A stretch of 64,000 nt of DNA from assembly GCA_023512835.1 (NCBI GenBank), contig CM042087.1, forward strand, positions 9,030,550 to 9,094,549. Direction: 5' to 3'. The notes beneath the pieces are model-generated. The model was not told the DNA's origin. It ran no database searches and saw nothing but the letters and a program-made list of their open reading frames with translations. Of the stretch, positions 22,851 through 34,916 are shown one piece after another. The position numbers and the translations under genes were made by a program. How positions within the stretch are numbered: the first letter of the stretch is position 1; the number at the start of each line of letters is the position of its first letter. Origin of the DNA: Taxillus chinensis (lineage: Eukaryota; Streptophyta; Magnoliopsida; Santalales; Loranthaceae).

Positions 22851-24006
22851 TGATCATTGCAGAGAGCTTGGAGCGTTTCGGGCACTCGAACGCCTTGTGA
22901 GGGCCTTCATAAAGGAAACAGGAGATCCTTGGCTTCTCCCCATCCTTGGAACCATTCGCGAAGTGTTTTGGGCGAAAGTCCTTAGACGGTTGGAATGGTC
23001 TCCCTTTTCCTTCACCCCGATTGTCTCCCCCACGTTTCTCCTTGTGGAACCTGTTCGCCTTGGAAGTCGATGAAGAACTAGTGGTTTTCTCCGGCTTCTT
23101 GTATTCGATGAGTGATTCGGCCACCGCCATGGCCGATGCCAGGTCCTGCATATTTCTCCGCTGCAGCTCCAATTTTGCCCATTGTTGCAATCCGTCCATG
23201 AAGGAAAATAGTGAATCCTTCGCGGACATATCCGGGATCTCCAATATCAGCTCGGAAAATTCACGAACGTACTCCCACACCATGCCTTTGTAGGTAAGGC
23301 ACCGAAGTTTCGCCCGGGACTCATCCTCCAAGGTTCGGGGATAGAATTGGGCCTTGATCTCCCACTTGAAATCCGCCCAATGGTCGATGATGCATAAGCC
23401 GCACTCCTTGTCGGCATATCATCGCCTCCACCATACCATAGCCGAGTCGACTAAGTATAGCAGAGCGGTCTTCACTTTCTTTGCCTCGTTGACAATGTTC
23501 AAGGCATCGAAGTACTGCTCCATGGTCCAAAGGAAGTTGTCTAACTCCCTCGCATTCCTTGACCCAGCACAGGTCTTAGGTTTTGGCACGTCGATTTTGG
23601 AGCTGGAATGGCCGCCAACGCCACCTTGGGTGACCGCCATCTTGCAGAGAGACCAATCCGCCTTGATCTCTTTGATTTCGTCTTGCATCGCCAGGATTTG
23701 GGACGTGAGAGTGTCCTTTAGGCCGTTGAACTGAGAGTTCATGTCATCCATGACGGAGTTGAGAAGCACTTGCATCCTCCCAAAGCTTTCCTCACCCTCT
23801 GAGTCCAGCTTTTCGATGCTTTCAGTGTGCTCCTCGACCACCTCCATCTGTTCGGCTAACACCAACTCCAATTTGGCTAGCTGACTCTCCAGCAGACATG
23901 TTTCCCTCGAAACGGACTTATCTCTCCTCCGTTCCTTAGCGTGGTGCTCCTTGTCGCGGCCTTCGTGATCGCCACCACTAATGACAACAGATCCTCCGTT
24001 TGTCAT
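22850..24006 (-). pseudogene. Chromovirus copy 1 gag
   Basis: The ATG at 24006 begins MTNGGSVVISGGDHEG, also the start of copy 2 (57980). A Glu-rich coiled-coil-like stretch is followed by the capsid-like region (DNFLWTMEQYFDAL, VWWRR). An in-frame TGA at 23421-23419 replaces Arg of copy 2. The zinc knuckle at 22920-22882 reads [13 protein letters not shown]; the second Cys has become Tyr. Confidence 0.85.
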
Positions 24007-24060
24007 TTTTACACCGTCTCGAAGTTTTTGATTGTTCCACCGAACTTAGCACCAACCGTG

Positions 24061-24073
24061 CTCTGATACCACT
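24061..24073 (-). promoter_or_regulatory. Primer binding site, initiator tRNA-Met
   Basis: The minus strand reads AGTGGTATCAGAG right after the 5' LTR. TGGTATCAGAGC is complementary to the 3' end of initiator tRNA-Met. Confidence 0.88.
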
Positions 24074-24459
24074 TGTCATGGGGTCAGCCTTTATAGCAGC
24101 TTAACCCGTACGGCACCTAGTTCCCACCCGTACGAAGGAACGCTAGGTCAGCCTAACTCGTCGCATTTGGATCAGAACCCATCGATCCGTTGTAAAGCAA
24201 TTGTGTAGGGAAGCGCTTAGCGGAAGAACGATTTAAACGAAGGCAACAAACAATTGTATTGATTGCTTGAAAGCTTTACAACATCACTCCCCTACATATA
24301 GATGTTAACACTTTTCTAGTAGTGACACCAGGAGACATCATATATGATCGAAACCTAAAATCTCTACAACTTACTCTATAAGCTACGTTACAACACTTTA
24401 CAAGGGGGAAATACCCCAAAATAGCCTAAGTGTGCTAGGATAAGCCTCGGTCCGTGACA
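24074..24459 (-). repeat. 5' LTR of chromovirus copy 1 (386 bp)
   Basis: Runs from TGTCATGGGG to CCGTGACA on the plus strand. It is followed in element sense by the primer site. Confidence 0.9.
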
Positions 24460-24490
24460 CTAATCACTGTGCTTACTTCGAATTACTTTT

Positions 24491-25514
24491 TATAGCAAGA
24501 TCAGGATTTTCATCCATACGACACTCGGTCGCTTCAAGTAAGTCATACCGATCGGGATATACGTAGATTGATTTCGTCTTATCTTAGGCTCATCAGGAAA
24601 ATGGCCAAGATCTCTTTATTGTCAGGTTCGAGACTAGCGGCGTACTCCCTGTATTTAACCGGATCGATACGTCTGAACTACGAAGGGGCTCAATCAATCT
24701 CTCACACGAACTGCCACGGAACTTATCCCATCCGCATCAGCTACGCTTTCTGCCTTGCCCCTTTGCAAGTAGCGCGCACTTGTGTCACTTGGGAGATGCC
24801 CTCCAATACCATACTGTTCGAAGCGTGACATCCTTCCACACTTGATTTCGCAACATCCTCGTTGCGTCTGCAAGTTTGGAGGAACCAAGATCGTTTGACG
24901 CGCTCCTTTCGACTCCTATAGCGCCACTTTGTTCCATCCTTGGGTACTCCACCTTGACTCGGCGGCCAACAATTTGGTGGATGCAATGCGTGCAAGACTT
25001 TGGTCTAGTCGACTCCCATCTGTTAGGGGCTCTCTCCGAACGTGGGATTAGGGACCATGCATATCTCTCGTGAGAGTGCTTCGATGAGCTTTCTTGGAAA
25101 CTGTCCATAACCACTCTAATACCACTTTGTCACGGGGTCAGGGTTTTTCACCCGTGCGGCACTCGGTCACACTAATGGATGCTCCAAGTAAGTTATACTG
25201 ATCGGGACACACGTAGAATGGTTTTGTCCTACCTTGGGCTCATTAGGAGAACGACTCTAGTTTTCGACCAATTTGTGTAGGGATGGCCAAGTCCCCTTTT
25301 TATCATTAGGTCTGAGACTAGCGGCATACTCCCTGCATTTAACCGGGTTGGTATGTCTAAACTCCGAAGGGGCTCCATTGATCTTTGGCGCGAACTGCCA
25401 TGGAGTCTATCCCATCCACACCAGTTATGCTTTCCGCTTTGCCCCTACGCAAGTAGCATGTACCTGCGCTACTTGGGAGACGCCCGCCTGCACCACGCTG
25501 TTCGGGGCATAACA
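24491..25514 (-). mobile_element. TRIM-like or internally deleted LTR element
   Basis: Two related LTR copies (24491-24830 and 25128-25514) flank only 297 bp. The inner end of the right LTR is followed in minus sense by AAAGTGGTATTAGAG, a near match to the initiator-Met primer site. The inner end next to the left LTR (ATTTCGCAACATCCTCGTTG, 24845-24864) resembles the end of chromovirus pol at 19350. It therefore looks like a deletion derivative or non-autonomous relative of the chromovirus. The left LTR lacks about 33 bp. No matching target duplication was found. Confidence 0.7.
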
Positions 25515-25555
25515 AGAGGATCTAAATTCGATTGGATACACTTAGGTTTTTTGTT
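25515..25555. other. Short unassigned spacer
   Basis: No gene or repeat is recognised between the TRIM-like element and the target duplication at 25556. Confidence 0.4.
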
Positions 25556-25560
25556 TGTAC
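25556..25560. repeat. Target-site duplication TGTAC, left copy
   Basis: Repeated exactly at 32557-32561 beyond both nested inserts. Confidence 0.75.
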
Positions 25561-25599
25561 TGTTGGGTATCATAGAATTTGGTGAAGTTGTCAATAATA

Positions 25600-26420
25600 T
25601 TTCTAAATCTGGAGACTCAAAGATCCAAAGGTATTAGGGTCATAGAGTCGAAGTTCAAAGAAAAAAAAACTGTCACTAAGCATAATAGCTAACGTAGACA
25701 AAAAGTGCTAAAATGTCAACTGACTCAAAGACCCATAGAATGCAAAACTGAAGAGTTCCCAGAGATGCCCTAATAACAATTGACAGAACACAAATTGATA
25801 AGTAGACTCATAGGGTCGAAGAGTTGAAATCACAAGCAAAATCTGTCAGCTACAAATCGTATGAAGACTCGCAGACTTGAAGGTCGAAGGACAAAGAGTC
25901 TGAGTCTCACAATGTAAACTGACGAAAGAAATTATAACTGAGACTCAAAGTGTCGTAGACAGTTAATTAAAAGGAATTGTTAGCCCATAGATAAGACCAA
26001 AACCTATAGACCGTAAAGGCATAGTCATAGCTGAAGAGTCGGAGCCGTAAAGTCATAGACTTGGAGAAACGGAGACTCGATTTGGAATAACCTAGTGATG
26101 ATAGGTTAAGCAGTAAGCATTGAGAATCTGAGACTCGAGGGTCGGAGACTCGAAGAGTTGAAGACTCACTACACATAGAGTGAATTATTAGACTTAAGCC
26201 AAACCGTGTTCTGCCATCCTCAGAGACTTGAAGATATAGAGTCGAAGAACCGTAGCTAGTAATAACTCAATATGCTCGTTGAGATGCCACTCTAAGCACC
26301 TCTGCGAAGGTCGCAGACTCGTAAAGTCGAAGGCCACATTATAGAGTGAGCCTATCTTCATCTGAGAACTACTAAACTCAAAGACTCAAAGAGCTAACAC
26401 TGTCAAAGCCCAAAGTATCA
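25600..26420. repeat. Purine-rich degenerate repeat region (GACTCGAAG-type)
   Basis: Variants of AGACTCGAAG, GAGTCGAAG and GACTCATAG recur every 10-30 bases inside the copia-type LTR. The same motif family recurs at 43840-44035. No fixed unit length is apparent. Confidence 0.7.
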
Positions 26421-26964
26421 TTGTACAACTGAATTAAGGGTTACCAAACCTTCGAGGCACATACCTTCGAGGCTAACTCATAACCCTAAGCATTCCACTT
26501 AGTGAAATCATCAGTTAGAGTTTGTACTGTAAGCCTCCACCGTCCTGGGCAATTGAGCGTATTTAATGTCACATTAATGACTGCCAACTGCCATCAATGA
26601 ATGAACGTCCAAGATCGACTATATCAGTATGGGCATGCAACTAAGCAAAGATGGGCAACGGATCTGCCGAATCAGGGCAGATCAATCCATTCCCCGTACT
26701 TCCGCGTTTCAAGTGGCGGGAAGTCAGACTGTCGAGATGGATGACAAGGCGCACGAGCACTATAACCTTAAACTATATCTCTCACACACTTAACGAAAAA
26801 TACATGAGTCAACCTTTCTCTCTCTTAAAAAGCGTGAATCACACAAAACACAAGATATAAGATTCTGACATGCATTAAAGAAATATTTTTTAAGAATCAA
26901 CTTGAGAATTTTGACGCTAGAGAGAAACTCTGAGAGAATTCTTCCAAGTGTTGTGCGCTGTGTT

Positions 26965-29409
26965 TGTTGGACCCCATTTTGTCCGGGTTGGATATACTAA
27001 CCCTTTGAAACTTTTATATCTTATGCCCATGCCATATTTTGTTGAACAGGTCCAGAAAGATTCCCCACTACCAAGGAATGGTTTGGAGTTGATCTTAACC
27101 CTAATTTGCACAAGATGGATACACTATCACGAACGGTAAAGCCCAAAATTGATAATCTTCACTACATGCCTTTGAAGTGCCCCAAGACCAATACCAGATG
27201 ATAGAGGATGAAATTTGTAGATTAACGCACTTGATCGAGCCCAATTTCGATTTAAAACGAAGAAGTTATGGCCAAAACAATATGTGTTAGAAAAAATCAA
27301 ATTGCCAAAAGATGGTCAATGCCATTGTTCAAAGGGCCTAGAAATGTGACCATGCGAGATTCTCCAAAATGACTATTTAGGCAAATACGGGACTTTCCAA
27401 ACAATCTCCCAAATTTCATCCATTTTGGCATTTTGGGTAGGGATAAAAAGGTAATTAAAAGTTTTTAAAAAAAGTGGTCAAATCCGAGACATCCCATTGA
27501 TCCGGACTAAACTTCCAATGACATGGAGTAAGGATCTGAGCCTTCCATTGATCCGGACTAAACTTCACTAACACAAAGTAAGGATTCGAGCCTTCCATTG
27601 ATCTGGACTATGCTTTCACTGACACAGAGTAAAGATTTGAGCCTTCATTGATCCGAACTAAGCTTCCACTGACATGGAGTAAGGATTTGAACCTTCCATT
27701 GATCCGGACTAAGCTTCCACTGACACGGAGTAAGGATCCGAGCCTTCCATTGATCCGGACTAAGCCTCCACTGATACGAAGTATGGATCCGAGCTTTCCA
27801 TTGATCCGGATCCGAGCCTCTACTGACCTTTGACCCTATCAACCTTTGACCTTCGCTGATTGGCCTATCCACAAGTTCATTCACTATTTCTTCATGGGAT
27901 GTGTTTTGTATTAGCTGTGCAAATGATTTTCAACGCTTATTGGTCACATGTGCTCATATGAACCTAAAAGGCAATCATAGGTTGTTAGTCCACTCAACAT
28001 CAAATGGAATCCGAAAATAAAAAATGTTGACATGAATAATACATCAATAAATGCAGCAATAATGAGGCTACGTCCAAAGGCATTAAAAAGGAGGTCCTTC
28101 CCCTCGCACAAGAGAGTATGCCCAAGCTCTTTCCCTTTGCACAGACTTACGCCTAGAGACGACGCCCAAGCTTACACCCAGAACACCTAGAGTTTTTATG
28201 CCCAACAATTAAGCCCAATCTCTTTTTTTTTTTATGAGCTTTTCCAAAAATCGCCCCCTTTCCAACTCGACTTTCCCAAATATCCCGTTCCAACTTTCTT
28301 TTTCCCAGAAAAAGAAAAACACAAAAACAACTCCAGTTTTGCCCCACTCTTTCCTATGTTTCCATCACAAAAACAAAAACAAAAAAAATAATTCCTTTTC
28401 ATTCACCTATTTCTTACGCCCCTCTTCTTATTTCCAGCCTCCAAACAAAAATCTAGTGCAAATTCTGTTTGAGTTTGACAAATCTCACTACCAGATTTGT
28501 TGGTTCTATTTCCAAGCAGGCGACTATCGGCGCAGACAAGACAATTCAAACGGATGGCCGGAGTTGAAGCTCAAAGTCGGTTTACTTAATTTGTATTTGT
28601 TTATTTATTACTTTTAGTTTATTTATATGTAGACTTGATGTAATGCTTAGTATTTTCTTGTTTTATTTTATTTTATTTTATGTCATTGGTATATGTTGTA
28701 TTTTCCTTGTATTTTCTTTTTTATGTTGTATGTTATAATATGTACAGTATAGTAAAGACAAAACAAAAAAAAAAGAGCAAAGAGAGGTAGAAAAAAGAAA
28801 AAAGAGTGAGTTGTTATTTGATTTGTGGATGTCACAATCACACACATAACTTTATATGTTATTTTTTAACATGTGTTAGTTCATAGTTTTATCCTTTCAA
28901 ACAAAAAACACGTTTTCCAACGAAAAACCAAAGATCAAATTTTTAGGACTTCAATTTGCAAAACAAAAAAATTTAAAAAAAACAACAAAAAAACAACAAA
29001 ACACAAAAAAAAAACCAAAACCTTAAAGTTCTATTCTCCACTTCAAACAACAAAAAAACAAAACAGAATTTTTAGGATTTCCTTTAGAAACTTAGGCTAA
29101 TCAATTTTAACCATAACTTTGATAAATAACTTATTCAAATACAAAGCATAAACTTTCTAGGAAAACCATAGTGCCTCGACCCAATCACAACAGTAAAAAT
29201 AAATATAAATCTCCTCCTCCTAAGATAGGTACCGAAAGAGCGTTGTAAAGGTGTTAATCCTTCCCTACACGTAACCAACCCCCAAACCATTATCTGGTAA
29301 TGTAGACCACTCACATTTTAGGTGACCAACTGCACCCCACAAAATAGTTGGTGGCGACTCTATACATTTTATCATTCGGTTGCGGCTTGGACGAAAACCA
29401 GTAATGACA
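26965..29409 (+). mobile_element. Solo LTR of a Tat-lineage Ty3/gypsy element (2,445 bp)
   Basis: Starts TGTTGGACCCCATTTTGTCC and ends CCAGTAATGACA. Both ends match, in reverse, the LTR of the Tat element at 34917-37540. GTGTT flanks it on both sides (26960-26964 and 29410-29414). It carries the 52-bp-type tandem repeat in reverse orientation (27480-27835), poly-A/T-rich sequence (28220-29100) and the CTAATCCTTCCCTACACGTAA motif near 29253. No internal element sequence is present, so it is a solo LTR. Confidence 0.88.
27480..27835 (-). repeat. 52-bp-type minisatellite inside the Tat solo LTR
   Basis: Six to seven imperfect units of the type CCATTGATCCGGACTAAGCT then CCACTGACACGGAGTAAGGA are visible. 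They are the reverse complement of the arrays at 36590-37390 and 42745-43370. Confidence 0.88.
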
Positions 29410-29414
29410 GTGTT

Positions 29415-29696
29415 GATCAAAGAACAAGAACAACATTGAATGATCAATCACACACTCTTGTTCTAACAGATCCAGTATAATCATCTAGTCTACTCTCAGT
29501 GTTATTTTTTTACAATCGACCACTGTATTAGAATATTCCAAACGGAGTCAATCTTTCCATATTGACATCCGTAGGAATATTCACATCGTATCTGAGGTCT
29601 GTCCCACCTAGAGCATTAACTCTCATCTCAGATTTGTTAGATAGTTAATAATCACTCCTATACGATATTGTCTTCTTCTCCATCAATATCCATAGC
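29415..29696. other. Middle piece of the split copia-type LTR
   Basis: This is the outer LTR sequence between the two nested inserts. No gene is seen. Confidence 0.6.
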
Positions 29697-29701
29697 ATAG
29701 T

Positions 29702-32451
29702 TGTAACGCCCTCAAATTTGGGACCTCCAAATCGGGTGCGTTAGCGGAAATTAAATATACAAATTTTTATATTAATTTCAAACTATTACTTATTTCATCA
29801 AGCAAACCATTAATTATTACAAATTTCAATCCAAGATCTTTAAGGTTTAGGGGTTTAGAGACTAAGTGTCCTTAACCCATTATTACATTACAAGCACATG
29901 AGCAATCAAACTTATAAATCTTTAAAATTCCACACAACTTTATTTCCAAGCACTTCTCGACTCCTTATCTTAGTTTCTCCATTTCTTTAATTACCTAGGG
30001 TTGGAAAAGAAATCATAAAAAGGGGTGAGCTCAAATAGCCCAGTAAGGATAAACATCAGTGAGTAAGGAAAAATCATGAAGATATCGAACATAGGAATTT
30101 TCATAAAAGGTAGCATAGTGTATGCACATCATACATGATTAACAGTTCATAAGGGAATCATAGCATATAAGATTTATGTTTGGACATCGCATCATAACAT
30201 CATGATCTAGGTTAACTACCCAGATACCATAACATAACATAACATATTATCAAATTTGGATTGACACTCTTCAGTGATGTTCTGTACCCAATGCATTGGA
30301 GGTCTTTCTGGAACCACCCATCATAACTTACTTTGTCCAACATAAGAGGTTGTAACAACTTTAACAAACATGAAACAGATCATGGAATTTCAATAAAACA
30401 TTCAAGGTTAGCAAGGATAACCACGAATATTAAAATGGTTATCTACCCCAATCAATAACATAGATTATCAAGAGAGAGATTTGAAAACAAACTAATGTTC
30501 TCAACAATAAAATAGAATGATAAGAAATATAAAACTCTCATAGTAATAATTTCATAGAAATAAAAGGGAAAAACAAGATAAAGAGGAAGAGAAAAGTGGA
30601 GATGAAGAAAAGAAAACCCTTACTATTCACTTATCATTCTCCACGTTCTAAACCGTGCTTGTAGGGTAGGATATTAATTTGGGTTCCGTCTTGTATTGCG
30701 GTTCCATCTCCTATTTCGATCCCATTCATCGTAAGCCTTGAGTTGTGCAATAATTAGGTTATATTCCTTGAGAGTTTTTGAATAAGATTTACTTTCTGCA
30801 TTGGGTGAACGGAAAAGACGTTTGATAAGCCTATTTTTCCTACGTGTCTTCTATCTTAACCATGATGGGTTATTAACCATGGGTGAAAACGAAAAACATA
30901 GAGGGGATGATGATGGGGGTAGCCATGAGGTTAAAACATTAGAAATTGGGGTTGTGAAAGAAGAATGACGATTGTTGGGGGAATTCATTTTGGAAATCGT
31001 TCCTTACGATCCTCTGCTATCTAGAACCTTAAAAATAAAAATAAAAACATAAGTTAATATTCTCATCTTTTCACTTGAATTATAGAATGACAATGCTATG
31101 ATAAAATACTATAATTTAAAATAATTACACATGTATATATAGATATATATGAGGTAGTAAAACCAACCATATAGATCTACATAATAAATAAGAGTAACTT
31201 CAAATTTTCAAAATCTTGAGTATTACCTTTCGTAGAACTTCGAAGATCGGTAAGTTCCAAAAAGAAAAGAGGGTTTGAGTAGAGTATTTGGGGTGTTAAG
31301 AGGGCTTAAGGGAGTGTTTTTAGAGGGAATTTCGTGGTGTGGCTTGAGGGATTTGTGCATTAAGAGGGGAGGTAAGACACTCTTTATATAGGCAAGGATG
31401 GTGGTAGGTGTATAGTGTGAAAGTAGTGTATGAATTTGACTTGGGCATTAAATTAAATTATGTAAAATATATATAATACTTTCTTTTCCTCCTATTATCC
31501 TTTCTTAAAACGTGGGTATCTCCATTTTAAAAATGTTTTAAGACCTTTCAACCTAGAAGGTTCCTTGGCATCAAAAGTCCACATTGGTGTACTCCCTACT
31601 AATTCAATTATAACATTTTTAATTTTATAGTTTTTGACAAACGGCCAATTATATTGCATTACTGACTCAAATATCTAAAAATGTGTATCAAGTTTATAAT
31701 TTTTACATATGTATAACAAAAGTTATTGAATTTTAAAGTCATACTAAAATATTTACCCGTTCATACTGAACCTATGTGTAGTATTTTAACTTCTGAAATT
31801 GATTGGCTTCATATTAAATTTTGAAATTTCTACACATTTTAGCTAATTCATAAATGAACAAATGGGCTTTGGCTTCATGTCAATTGGATTTGTATAATTC
31901 AAGTTATGCTTCGGCAGTATGTGTGTTGGACGTGTTGTGCTTCGGCAGTAGAGCTGCACAACCCTTTGGCAAACATTGTCGTGGTTGTCGCACGAATAAC
32001 CTCAAACTTCTCCCTGTGTCTCGTCACATTATATTGCAGCCATTGGACACGAGCATTTAGCTCATCTACAGCAAAGCATAGCTTTACTTCAAGTCGTATT
32101 GCTCGCCGATCTTCATCTTGTACACTATTCTCGGATGGCGGTACTTGAGAACTTGATGCCATAACTCTTATTATTTTTCTTCTTACTTTTATACTCTCTT
32201 ATAAATAAAATATCATACTCATACCTATTTATGGAAGTCCAAATGGATACTATTCATAACGGCTAGGTACTATTCTAACGGCTACTTACAAGTCACATGC
32301 TATTTGAATGACTATATTGGGTGTTTATTTTTATCGTGATAATATCTAAAATATCCTTTCTAACTATTGTTAACAATGACATTATTATTATTTTATTATT
32401 ATTACTCTTTAAGGAAGAACTTAAATAGCTAAAAATTTTGCGGGTCTTACA
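29702..32451 (-). mobile_element. Solo LTR of a Tekay/Del-like Ty3/gypsy element (2,750 bp)
   Basis: The plus strand begins TGTAACGCCCTCAAATTTGG and ends CGGGTCTTACA, giving TGT/ACA ends. ATAGT flanks it at 29697-29701 and 32452-32456. The left end resembles the TGTCACGCCCCCAAATT end of the LTR at 3514, so it lies in minus orientation and belongs to a related but distinct family. No coding sequence is present. A small minus-strand open frame at 31899-32162 has no recognisable product. Confidence 0.85.
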
Positions 32452-32561
32452 ATAGTCGTCTCTAGAATTCATTCACCAGCTTGTAGTCTTAGCTTTCGCG
32501 AAAATAGTTTATTTACCCCCCCCCCCCCCTCCCACTAGACACACTTTGGACCTACATGTAC

Positions 32562-33786
32562 TATCTTTAGTTTGTTTTTGTACTATGGTGTGTAATTTTG
32601 TTTTTTTTGTTTTTTTTGTTTTCTTCTTATTCCATTTCATTTTGCAGTTTCGGTGAAGCTTGGGGGAGTTTCAAGTGGACGAGTCAAAGTTTGTGAGGAG
32701 TTGCCTTCAACCCCTCGAAGACTCAAAGGGTCAAAGCCTTCAACCCCTCGAGGGTTCGGGCCTATAGACTTGTAAGCGTGCAATGACCTTTCCATACCCT
32801 TCCTCACGTGTATTCTTCTTCTATTCTTCCTTCTCTCCTTCCCTTCGGCGACTTTAGATGCAACGACCCCATGGTGGAAACTGCCTTTCCCCCTAGGATC
32901 CGGTGAAACCACCTCTCCTCCCTCCAGTTCGGTGACTTATTTTTTCTCCTTCCGGGCGGCAACTTTAGATTCAACGACTCCAAATCCAGCGACCCCAAGG
33001 TGGAAGCTACCCCTCCACCTTCCGATCTGGCGAAACTTCTCCTCCCTCCAAATCTGGTGACTTGTTTCTTTTCTCCTTTCGGCCGGTGACTCCAGATATT
33101 TCTTGAGTACCACCGCCCAACTACAAAACTACTCCTCCCCCTTCAATAAATCTTTCTTGATCACGGATTTGCCTTTTTTCATCCGATCAAATCCAGGCAG
33201 GGTAGGGGTGGGAGCATGGATCTGTCTCTTTCCAATATAGATTCCATCCGGTCATATCCAAGACAAGATTAAGATGCAAGAGAATGAAAAATAAAATAAA
33301 ATCTATTATTTAAATAAAAATAAAGTTGAAATCAAAGGGAGGTGCATTGCAGAGTGGATGTGTCAAGCAGAAAATGCTTGGGTGAGTGTGTTAATTACAA
33401 AAGATCTTAGTGTAATTATACTATAATATTAACTTATTATTTATAAATTAATTGTTTAAGATGGGTGTGTTAATCAATTCGGGGGTGTGGATATCATTTT
33501 TTTAAGGTGTTTCTTTTTTTCTAAATTCATATTCACCAAAATTTTATATACAATATACATATTAGATTGGCTGAATTTTCATAAATATTTAGAAAGTCAA
33601 TTTTACAAAAATTATCCCGTAAATTCATATTCCCGAAATAACCAACAAATCAACCCACCAAACCCTAGCTCCATGAAAGGGAGATGCAGATCTAGAATGG
33701 AGAAGAGGTCATGATCCAATTGCTTTCATCGTGATTTGTGACCAACACAAATTGTCACAATTAGATCTTTGAACTAAAGGTCTTTG
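32562..33786. other. Unassigned intergenic DNA
   Basis: Contains T-rich sequence, then a stretch at 32690-33120 with repeated words such as TCCGGCGAC-like and AACGACCCC, then AT-rich DNA. No gene, LTR terminus or RNA was identified. Confidence 0.4.
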
Positions 33787-34680
33787 TCATGCCCTAGGTT
33801 TCGACAACCTAAAACTAAGCACGCGAGTGTCCTATGCTTGTACTCGAGGGCCAAGGGGTTGGTGACTTTCACGCCCCCAAATTCCAAGGAACCCAAAACC
33901 AGGAACGTGATTTTCCCTTGGCCGCACCGAAAGGTCAAAGGGTTAGTGACAAGTACAAATAGAGACTACACCGCGGAGGCTGTCTCAATCATGCAAACCT
34001 ATACAGTCATACATAAAAGGTAATCCTATACTTTTCCATACATCATGCATATAATATGTCAAACAGTTTCACACATCACATCACAGTGAATAATAACATA
34101 CAACTGTCCACGGATCCATGTCTGGAATAAACCAAATAGTTAATACATAACAGTAATAAAAAATACATTAGAGTTGTTGGCATGTCCTCTTGGAAGAAAA
34201 ATCTCCACTAGTCTCGGGTCTCACCTGAAAAGGGTAAACAATAAAGTAGGGGTGAGCTATAAGCTCAGTAGGTGACTGGTATGTCCCAAATTTCCAACCC
34301 AAGGAAATCGGTTCATGGCTCCCCTTTATCACCCAGTGGGGCAAGGGGGTGGATTAAACAATGTCACATAGAAAATCACAATAAACACATAACTAATACC
34401 CATAAGACAAACCACATGTTTATTCAAAATTTAAAAACTATTTTATATCATTCTTCACATGGAGTTACATCCGTTCCTCAGAACAACTTGAAAATAAATG
34501 AAAACAATAATAAAATAATTAAAATCAGAGTCTCCACCTTGGTATTCCATCTAACGCTTGTAGGTTCCTGAAAACAAAACGATTACAACATGAAGGGTGA
34601 GCAATCACAACTCAATAGGGATTATGTCTCCCCAACCCTGTAAGGACTCGTATTCGAGTGACCTTGTAAGTCAATGAGAG
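33787..34680 (-). mobile_element. Fragments of three Tekay-like LTR ends, side by side
   Basis: Three LTR-end-like starts follow each other: TGTCATGCCCTAGG (33787), TTCACGCCCCCAAATTCC (33869) and TATGTCCCAAATTTCC (34281). The second closely matches the solo LTR at 3514, including CTACACCGCG and GGGGTGAGC with AAGCTCAGTAGGTGAC. The first two pieces both break off right after GGTGACT. Nested insertion or recombination between LTRs are the likely causes. Confidence 0.65.
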
Positions 34681-34689
34681 TGTTTTGAG

Positions 34690-34916
34690 TTATTATTATT
34701 ATTAATATAAGGATTTCAATATTTTAAATTTATTGTTATTATAATATTAATATTATTAATAAATTTGAGTTTATTATTGTTATAATAATTAATGTTATTA
34801 TTATTACTATTATTAATAAAGTGATTGCAGCTATTATTATTATTATTATTATTATTATTTATTATTATTATAAATACAGATCTTATTATTATTAATAATA
34901 TTATTATTATTGGTAT
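34690..34916. repeat. (ATT)n-type microsatellite
   Basis: TTATTATTA runs and variants occupy this stretch. The Tat element is inserted in it, and the run continues at 43519-43560 on the other side. Confidence 0.9.

Larger units (their letters stand above)
18958..24459 (-). mobile_element. Chromovirus-type Ty3/gypsy element, copy 1, both LTRs present
   Basis: On the minus strand the order is 5' LTR (24074-24459), initiator-Met primer site, gag, protease, RT, RNase H, integrase, chromodomain, PPT, 3' LTR (18958-19336). The C-terminal chromodomain marks it as a chromovirus. CTAAT follows at 24460-24464, and CTAAT at 18954-18958 precedes or overlaps the left end, so this is a target duplication with perhaps one T lost. 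Several stops make it non-autonomous. The LTRs differ by about two dozen substitutions, mostly transitions, plus a small gap near 24345, so the insertion is not recent. Confidence 0.92.
25561..32556 (+). mobile_element. Solo copia-type LTR split by two nested solo LTRs
   Basis: The outer sequence begins TGTTGGGTATC at 25561 and ends GGACCTACA at 32556. It is flanked by TGTAC at 25556-25560 and 32557-32561. Removing the inserts 26965-29409 and 29702-32451 leaves about 1.8 kb. A run of C just before the end (about 32517-32530) resembles copia LTR ends, such as 12826-12840 here. A homologous start occurs at 43799. Copia type is inferred from the ends; no coding sequence is present. The first kilobase is full of degenerate GACTCGAAG-type motifs. 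Confidence 0.7.

Noticed and set aside
24486..25519. Target-site duplication around the TRIM-like element
   Set aside because: Flanks CTTTT and AGAGG do not match. The left LTR end is mutated, so borders are uncertain.
31899..32162. 87-residue minus-strand open frame (MASSSQVPPSENS...) within the Tekay-like solo LTR
   Set aside because: Starts plausibly but resembles no family I know, lies inside an LTR, and has no supporting context. Chance or a tiny captured fragment cannot be told apart.
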